Assembly (NCBI RefSeq): GCF_020734105.1
Contig: NZ_JAJAFR010000004.1
Span: 186,001 to 250,000 of the forward strand
Direction: 5' to 3'
Source of the DNA: Alkalihalobacillus deserti
GTDB taxonomy: Bacteria > Bacillota > Bacilli > Bacillales > Bacillaceae_D
Length of the DNA stretch: 64,000 bases
Shown: in pieces, positions 58,897 through 64,000 of the stretch
How the letters are laid out: every line of letters begins with the position of its first letter
Numbering within the stretch: the first letter of the stretch is position 1
Translations under genes and position numbers: made by a program
The notes under the pieces: model-generated
Told to the model about the DNA's origin: nothing
Seen by the model: only the letters and a program-made list of their open reading frames with translations
The model's database searches: none

Positions 58897-60201
58897 ATGA
58901 AAAATGGAGCAGAAGTCATCGAGTGGATACAAGGATTGCTGCCATTTGGGATAAAACCAGGTTTAGAACGGATGGAGTGGATGTTGCAGCGTTTAGAGCA
59001 TCCAGAAAAGAAGCTTAAAACCATTCATATAGCCGGAACAAATGGAAAAGGCTCTACAGTAAGCTTTTTAAAGCATGTCTTAATAGAAGCTGGTTACAAT
59101 GTTGGAACGTTTACGTCCCCTTCGCTTGAATGGTTTGAGGACAGAATCTGCATAAATGGAACCCCAATACCAGAGAATGCTCTGATCTCATGTGCCGCAC
59201 GCATTCAACCATTAGTCGAGGAATTATGGGAGTCAGATATCGGTAGCCCAACAGAATTCGAGGTCATTACAACGATTGCATTGGATTACTTTGCACATAT
59301 AGCAAAGCCAGATATTGTTCTAATTGAGGTGGGCTTAGGTGGTCGATTAGATTCTACTAATGTCATTACACCGATGCTTTCAGTCATTACATCGATTGGC
59401 TTCGATCATATGCATATATTAGGAACGAGTCTTGCTGAAATTGCGACTGAAAAAGCAGGTATTATTAAGCCCAATATACCTATTATTTCTGGCGTTTCTC
59501 AAAATGAAGCACAAGCAGCCATTACACATATAGCAAAACAAAAAGAAGCTCCACTCTATCAATTAAGACAAGCGTTCAAAGAAACGCTCGTTACGAAAAG
59601 CGAAGAAAAACAAGTGTTCACCTATGAACAAATCGGTCACGAGGCTTTTGATGTCACGATCCAAATGCCTGGGCCGCATCAACGAGAAAACGCGGCTGTG
59701 GCGATCTGTACTTTAGAGGTTTTAAAGAATGTGAATACATTCAAGGTTGAAACAGAACACATTGAAAAAGGTCTACATGCAACAACGTGGCCTGGTCGAT
59801 TTGAACGAATACAAAAAGAACCGCTTGTGATCCTAGATGGCGCCCATAATAAAGAAGGCATGGAAGCGTTAGCGAGAACGCTTCAGCAACATTACCCAAT
59901 GAAACGCTATCGTTTTCTAGTAGCTGCAACGAAGGAAAAAGACATGAATATCCTACTTCAACCTTTTATCAAGCAAGACGCTACCTTTACATTTACGAGT
60001 TTTGACTTTGAACGTGCAGCAATAGCGGTAGACCTTTGGACACAAGCCCTAGTAGTTCGCAAGAGATACAACGAAGACTGGGAGCAGGCTCTTAACGAAG
60101 AGTTACAAGCAATAAAAAAAGATGAAGTGTTGATTATATGTGGTTCACTATATTTTATTTCTAAAGTAAGAGAATACTGGAAGAGTTTGATTAGAACATA
60201 A
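58897..60201 (+). CDS. folC: Folylpolyglutamate synthase / dihydrofolate synthase
   Basis: A 434-residue Mur-ligase-family enzyme that adds glutamate to dihydropteroate/folates. The N-terminal P-loop is HIAGTNGKGSTVSFL. The FolC signature is FTSPSLEWFEDRI. The central region has LIEVGLGGRLDSTNVI, and the C-terminal domain includes ILDGAHNKEGMEAL. ATG 58897 after CAGGAGGT was preferred to GTG 58879. Its position after valS and before spoIIB and comC genes is as in B. subtilis. Confidence 0.96.
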   Translation: MKNGAEVIEWIQGLLPFGIKPGLERMEWMLQRLEHPEKKLKTIHIAGTNGKGSTVSFLKHVLIEAGYNVGTFTSPSLEWFEDRICINGTPIPENALISCAARIQPLVEELWESDIGSPTEFEVITTIALDYFAHIAKPDIVLIEVGLGGRLDSTNVITPMLSVITSIGFDHMHILGTSLAEIATEKAGIIKPNIPIISGVSQNEAQAAITHIAKQKEAPLYQLRQAFKETLVTKSEEKQVFTYEQIGHEAFDVTIQMPGPHQRENAAVAICTLEVLKNVNTFKVETEHIEKGLHATTWPGRFERIQKEPLVILDGAHNKEGMEALARTLQQHYPMKRYRFLVAATKEKDMNILLQPFIKQDATFTFTSFDFERAAIAVDLWTQALVVRKRYNEDWEQALNEELQAIKKDEVLIICGSLYFISKVREYWKSLIRT

Positions 60202-60498
60202 GTGCAATATCAGTAGTGAATAGGTGATAGCATGACTTTCATTCCGTTAGATCTTGATCTCTTTCCAAAGAATTAATGTTTCGATGAACGCTTAAGCGGG
60301 AATGATCAACAAAATGCTAACTGTGTTATACGTCATATATAGGTCTTTAAACCTAATGGATGAAAATGAAATTAAATTTATTTAGTTTGAGAATTCATTT
60401 GTAGAATAAAGTCGAAAGTTGATGAATTTTTATTGACCTCCTAGGCTCTATCATCTTAAAATAAAGACAAGAAATGAGTATTTAGATGGAATGCATGG
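60202..60498. other. Intergenic region between folC and the pilin leader
   Basis: About 300 bases, A/T-rich, with no gene recognised. A TTGACC..TAAAAT pair with 18-bp spacing near 60434-60463 could be a promoter for the downstream structured leader and pilin gene. Genes for a pilus ATPase (pilB/pilT), which often precede pilin genes, are absent. Confidence 0.4.
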
Positions 60499-60603
60499 AC
60501 ATACGACTTTTTATGTGAGCGCCTTAGTTGTATCGAGCAACTGGTGCAACAGGCCTTTTAAAAATCTACTAATAATTTTGTAGAGATTAAGAGGCTTTTT
60601 TTA
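60499..60603 (+). other. Structured RNA-like segment with terminator upstream of the pilin gene
   Basis: Consecutive hairpins: ACATA/TATGT (60499-60516), then GCGCC..AGTTG with CAACT..GGTGC (60519-60547). A terminator follows with AGGCC and AGGCTTTTTT ends around an inner AATCTAC/GTAGAGATT stem (60551-60603). It lies about 115 bases before the pilin start region. The layout suggests an attenuator or riboswitch-like leader, but no known class (including c-di-GMP) is recognised. Confidence 0.4.
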
Positions 60604-60716
60604 TTTCTTATTGATCTATATAAGGGTATTTTTACCATTATTTTAGTTGTAAGGGCTTGATTCTAAATATTGGCACTTGACTTAAACGAAAATACAAAAT
60701 TAAGGAGATAGGAAAG

Positions 60717-61058
60717 ATTAGAAAACTTATTCAAAAAAGTTTGATGAAAAATCAGAAGAGGTTAACGCTGATTGAGTTATTGGTTGTTGTCGTTATTTTG
60801 GGGATAATTGCGGCGATTACGATTACGATTCCGATGGTTATGAGTAATCAATCAGAGGCTGAGGAGGCCGCAAGAGAAAGAAATGAACAAATAGTTCAAG
60901 ATGCAGTCAATCGTTTTATAATAACGGATGACAGTGTGCCTTCAAATAAAACTGATATTGGTAAAACGCATTTGGTACCTGAATATCTTTCAACTTGGCC
61001 TGGGGACGATGGTTATACAGTGACTGTAACAGCTGATGGAATAGTAAAAGTAGAATAA
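60717..61058 (+). pseudogene. Type IV pilin-like gene with lost start codon and altered cleavage site
   Basis: From 60717 the frame reads (ATT)-RKLIQKSLMKNQKRLTLIEL, then the hydrophobic pilin helix LLVVVVILGIIAAITITIP and a short mature domain, 113 codons in all. AAGGAG (60702-60707) lies 9 bases before the ATT, where pilins start with ATG, so the start appears mutated. Internal ATG 60744 has no ribosome site. The cleavage site normally has Gly before Phe/Leu; here it is KR-LTLIELL, with Gly replaced by Arg, which should block processing. AUU initiation is possible but rare. Followed by a terminator and prepilin peptidase. Confidence 0.7.
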
Positions 61059-61075
61059 TTAAACAACTGATATTT

Positions 61076-61115
61076 AAAAAGCTGTCGCAATTTTTTTGGC
61101 GACAGCTTTTTAAAA
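61076..61115 (+). terminator. Terminator between the pilin-like gene and the prepilin peptidase
   Basis: Perfect 13-bp arms AAAAAGCTGTCGC (61076-61088) and GCGACAGCTTTTT (61099-61111) with a T-rich loop. Confidence 0.9.
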
Positions 61116-61143
61116 AAAACAAAATTGAGAAGGGAAGATCACA

Positions 61144-61899
61144 TTGCTATTACTCGACGCCTACATTATTTTAATAGCTTTGATACTAGGGAGCTTCTTC
61201 AACGTAGTATCCATCCGTGTACTAAAAAAAGAATCGATTGCTTTCCCTCCATCAAACTGCCCAAACTGCAAACACAAACTGTCTGTATTAGACCTAGTAC
61301 CTGTCTTCAGCTATCTTTTCTTAAAAGGCAAATGTCGGTATTGCAACTCGAAAATCTCCCCGTTATACCCATTCGTTGAACTGTTAACAGCTTCATCGCT
61401 CTTCATTGTCTATAAATTTATTGGTCTTGAGTTAGAATTAATACCTGCAGTTATCATTACCATGGTTCTTATCCTAGCTGTTCTTACAGATATTCGCGAA
61501 CAACTTATCTTAGATGTAATCACGTTACCAGCGATAGGTATTCTTTTAATTACACGTCTTTTTATCGGAACCGAACCATTTTGGTTGTATCTATTGGGTG
61601 GGGTTGTTGGTTTTGTATTGTTACTATTAATTGCGGTTGTTAGCCGTGGCGGTATGGGTGGTGGTGATATAAAGCTTTATGCAGCGATTGGGGTTGCGCT
61701 TGGGCCTTGGATGACGGTCATGAGTCTAATGCTTGCCTCCTTTTTCGGTGCTGTTGTTGGTTCTTTGTTGATGTTAACTGGAATGGTAAAAAGAAAACAA
61801 CCGATAGCTTTTGGTCCATTTATCTTCATCGGGACGCTCGTCGCTTATCTTTTCGGGCTTGAAATCTGGGATTGGTATATCGGATTGTGGTTAGGGTGA
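61144..61899 (+). CDS. comC: Type IV prepilin peptidase (ComC/PilD family)
   Basis: A 251-residue, about eight-helix aspartyl peptidase that cleaves and may N-methylate prepilin-like proteins. It has the cytoplasmic zinc-type loop CPNCKHKLSVLD..CRYCNSKI (two CxxC), and the two catalytic aspartates are in LAVLTDIREQLI and GMGGGDIKLYAAIG. It starts with TTG 61144 after AGAAGGGA. It lies beside folC and spoIIB like B. subtilis comC, so it probably serves competence pseudopilins made elsewhere. It appears fully intact, in contrast to the damaged pilin genes around it. Confidence 0.93.
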   Translation: MLLLDAYIILIALILGSFFNVVSIRVLKKESIAFPPSNCPNCKHKLSVLDLVPVFSYLFLKGKCRYCNSKISPLYPFVELLTASSLFIVYKFIGLELELIPAVIITMVLILAVLTDIREQLILDVITLPAIGILLITRLFIGTEPFWLYLLGGVVGFVLLLLIAVVSRGGMGGGDIKLYAAIGVALGPWMTVMSLMLASFFGAVVGSLLMLTGMVKRKQPIAFGPFIFIGTLVAYLFGLEIWDWYIGLWLG

Positions 61900-61904
61900 G
61901 TAGA

Positions 61905-63010
61905 ATGAAAGATGAGAAAGGGTTGACGCTCGTTGAGTTGTTAGTGGCGATTGTGATCTTAGGAATTGTTTTGATCCCATTATTAACAATTATGATGGGG
62001 ACTTCGGTTAGAACTGCGTCCAATGAGAAAGGATCAACCAATCTATATATTGCCAGGAAGTGATTGAGAAGGTACGAATCAATGCTGGTATTTATAAAGT
62101 AGATCGAAATTCTGATAATAGTGAACGTGTGTATTGCGCTAGTGAGGTTACGAGAATATGCGATGGTTATGAACCACTCGACTTTGATTTTGAGAGTGAG
62201 TTTAAGCTTGAGAAAAATCAAATGGTTGAACTAACAGTAAGTGAGACTGATCATGATTCGTTTAATCAAGTGAAGGTTGTGGTTGCGAATGTGAGCATGG
62301 ATGGTGAAGATGGGATTGAAAAGAAGAATGCCATTGAGTTTGTAACGGCGGTGAAGCAGTTAGTGGTTATCCTTTTAACGGTTGTGTTGCCAAGTTTACT
62401 AGCGAATTTAACTTCGATGGGTGGAGCAATTCCTTTTCCAACGAAAGTGGTTATGGCGCTATCTGACTTTCTCATTCATCAATGGTATATTGCTACGTTG
62501 TTTGTCGTTGCGATTAAGAGAAATCTAAAGGGACGCTACATGCTAGATTATGCCAAACTAAACGTTCCCGTGTTTGGTTTATTGGCACAAAAAACAATTC
62601 TAGCACGAGTAACGCGAACAATGGCTTCATTATTCGCTAGTTCCGTACCTGTGTTTCAAACTTTGACGATGAGTTCGGAAATTGCTGAGAATGAAGTAGT
62701 GAAGAAGGTAATCAATGAGTTGAAAGAATCGCTACGTGCGGGAGAAAGCCTGTCTTTGCCATTAAGCAAGAGTTGGGTCTTTCCAAAGCTTGTTAGTCAC
62801 ATGGTTAAGGTCGGTGAAGAAACCGGTCAGCTTGATACGATGCTTGAAAAGGTAGCAGACTTTTATGAAGACGAAGTGGAGCAAATGGCCGCTCGGATGA
62901 GTTCGATTATTGAGCCATTGATGATTGTGATGTTAGGGGTTATCGTGGGTACGATAGTCCTAGCAGCAATTCTACCAATGTTCTCGATCTATGATAACTT
63001 CGGTGGCTAA
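61905..63010 (+). pseudogene. Frameshifted pilin gene fused to the C-terminal half of PilC/GspF
   Basis: ATG 61905 opens a pilin-like protein with a proper cleavage site (KDEKG-LTLVELLVAIVILG). The frame stops at 62061-62063, but adding one base near 62054 (GCC-AGG to GCC-CAG-G) would continue it as IAQEVIEKVRINAG. From 62060 this second frame runs about 100 residues of pilin-like sequence ending IEFVTAVKQ. It then passes, near 62360, directly into the last ~215 residues of a PilC/GspF platform protein (PFPTKVVMALSDF; GEETGQLDTMLEKVADFYED; PLMIVMLGVIVG). The PilC N-terminal half is missing. A deletion fusion is the simplest reading. Confidence 0.78.
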
Positions 63011-63047
63011 AAAAAGAACAAGACAATAACCGTCTTGTTCTTTTTTT
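63009..63047 (+). terminator. Terminator after the PilC remnant
   Basis: Perfect 16-bp arms AAAAAAAGAACAAGAC (63009-63024) and GTCTTGTTCTTTTTTT (63032-63047), 7-base loop. Confidence 0.94.
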
Positions 63048-63175
63048 CGTATACAGAAATAGAATGAAGGGGAAACTCAAAAAAATATTAACTTCTTTGC
63101 CCAAATTGTTCTATCTAAGAGAGTAAAATAATAGAATAAGAGTATAAGCAGTGGTAGAGGGAAGGAGTGATTTAC

Positions 63176-64000
63176 ATGAATCAGGATAAATACAGAATAT
63201 TGGTGCGACTAAATGGAAAGGAACAGTCGGTTAAAGAATTGACTCAGGACAAGCTAGAAGTCGATCCAGATTTGTTAAAAGAACACGATGTTTCAAAAGA
63301 AATTGTCGCAGCCCGTGAGCATGATGAAAGTGAAGCATCAGAAATCATTCCCCAACCAGATAATATTATTGACTTTGGAAGAAGACATGAGGAACGAAAA
63401 CGGAATGGACAACCTTTTTGGGACGATGGAAATCGCGATAAAAGCCCAAAACTTCCATATAAACGTAAGAAAAAACCGTTAAGCGGTGTGAGGACACCGA
63501 AGATTCCGTTCATCCTAATAGCTGCGATTTTCTCTGCTATTGTAGTCGGACTCGGGTTAGGGACGATGGTTCTCACAGTTTTTACGGGGAACAATGTTTC
63601 GATTGTTGATGGTGGAGAAACAACGATAGACGAAGCAATTCCCGCTTTTGCAGAAGGTGGAAATTTTCCCACTCTTACGTTAGAGATCGTACAAGGTGGC
63701 GCTTTTACGGAAATGGCGAAAGGAGAAGAGGTCGTCGCCAGAATTCATGAACAAGGCTTACCAGGAACCTTAACACAGGGAACGGATCCGATTTATATGT
63801 TTATTGGAGCGGGAGGCGACCGTGCCCAGGCAAAAAAAATAAGTGATTTGTATACGGGATATGGACAAGAAACCTATTTGAAAACGTACCGAATCGATGG
63901 GCAATCCGTTTCAGGACAAACAGAAGAAACATCAGTCTGGTTTGCAAATGCGATTTCTCATTACAAAGAAGTTCTTCAATTATCGGTTGATGGCTTAAGT
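63176..64000 (+). CDS. spoIIB: SpoIIB-like engulfment protein (partial, runs off the window end)
   Basis: 275 codons are open to the end of the window, without a stop. The N-terminal cytoplasmic part begins DKYRILVRLNGKEQSVKEL, like SpoIIB. A charged stretch is followed by one transmembrane helix (about residues 112-135, FILIAAIFSAIVVGLGLG). An extracellular part contains a SPOR-like region: LEIVQGGAFTEMAKGEEVVA, then YMFIGAGGDRAQAKKIS. GAAGGAG lies 8 bases before ATG 63176. SpoIIB helps septal peptidoglycan thinning and engulfment in B. subtilis, where it also lies next to comC. Sequence similarity is modest; context raises confidence. Confidence 0.85.
   Translation, partial: MNQDKYRILVRLNGKEQSVKELTQDKLEVDPDLLKEHDVSKEIVAAREHDESEASEIIPQPDNIIDFGRRHEERKRNGQPFWDDGNRDKSPKLPYKRKKKPLSGVRTPKIPFILIAAIFSAIVVGLGLGTMVLTVFTGNNVSIVDGGETTIDEAIPAFAEGGNFPTLTLEIVQGGAFTEMAKGEEVVARIHEQGLPGTLTQGTDPIYMFIGAGGDRAQAKKISDLYTGYGQETYLKTYRIDGQSVSGQTEETSVWFANAISHYKEVLQLSVDGLS

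Noticed and set aside
60202..60498. Search for pilB/pilT remnants upstream of the pilin gene
   Set aside because: No Walker motif or similar coding stretch is visible in any frame by eye.
61826..62221. 131-codon minus-strand frame over the pilin fragments
   Set aside because: It is opposite clear pilin and peptidase sequence and has no ribosome site or recognised family.
63244..63672. 142-codon minus-strand open frame opposite the SpoIIB-like gene
   Set aside because: The plus strand has a good ribosome site, transmembrane segment and SPOR-like region. The minus frame shows no family pattern.

Overview
The window is about 64 kb of low-GC chromosomal DNA from an endospore-forming Bacillaceae. 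GerE, GerM, SpoVID, YsxE, LonB and a SpoIIB-like protein are all present. Gene order largely follows the Bacillus subtilis block from lcfA to spoIIB. Some departures, recalled rather than searched, resemble alkaliphilic bacilli of the B. halodurans type: ptsHI between gerE and ysmB, a KtrB-type transporter before sdhC, and ilvE/ilvD fused to the ilv-leu cluster. I see no prophage, insertion sequence, CRISPR array or rRNA operon.

Layout. 1-3729: fatty-acid degradation (truncated lcfA, fadR with its operator, fadB, etfB, etfA). 4073-8523: trxA, uvrC, a lysine riboswitch with lysC, and yslB on the minus strand. 8980-13723: KtrB-like K+ transporter and sdhCAB. 13817-21876: ysmA, gerE (minus), ptsHI, ysmB, racE, gerM, rph, rdgB, ysnB. 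22064-22211: tRNA-Gly and tRNA-Arg, then a minus-strand orphan. 22950-34122: ilvE, ilvD, a leucine-type T-box, ilvBHC, leuABCD. 34429-43657: ysoA, tig, clpX, lonB, lonA, engB (protein folding, proteolysis and ribosome assembly). 44025-51152: a small membrane protein (minus) and hemAXCDBL. 51632-54854: spoVID, an unknown gene and ysxE. 55094-60201: T-box, valS and folC. 60717-63010: a decaying type IV pilus-like locus around an intact prepilin peptidase. 63176-64000: the start of a spoIIB-like gene.

How it works together. FadR should turn off beta-oxidation and electron transfer from acyl-CoA to the quinone pool, and SdhCAB feeds the same pool. Amino-acid pathways are controlled by RNA: lysine on lysC, uncharged tRNA-Leu on ilvB-leuD, uncharged tRNA-Val on valS. 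Several sporulation promoters match sigma consensus sequences closely: sigma-F before lonB, sigma-E before spoVID, sigma-K before gerE. A PerR-like dyad lies over the hemA promoter.

The most unusual signals are not known systems. (1) Two distant intergenic loci, after engB and after valS, each carry five units of a 21-bp-period repeat with core AAGTTGCC. (2) The pilus locus looks eroded. One pilin has a lost start codon and lost cleavage glycine. A second pilin is frameshifted and fused by deletion to the C-terminal half of PilC, while the peptidase stays intact. (3) An uncharacterised protein sits between SpoVID and YsxE. (4) The ptsHI leader is long and structured. (5) lcfA is reduced to an N-terminal stub with an internal deletion. 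Everything here was read by eye, with no database search.
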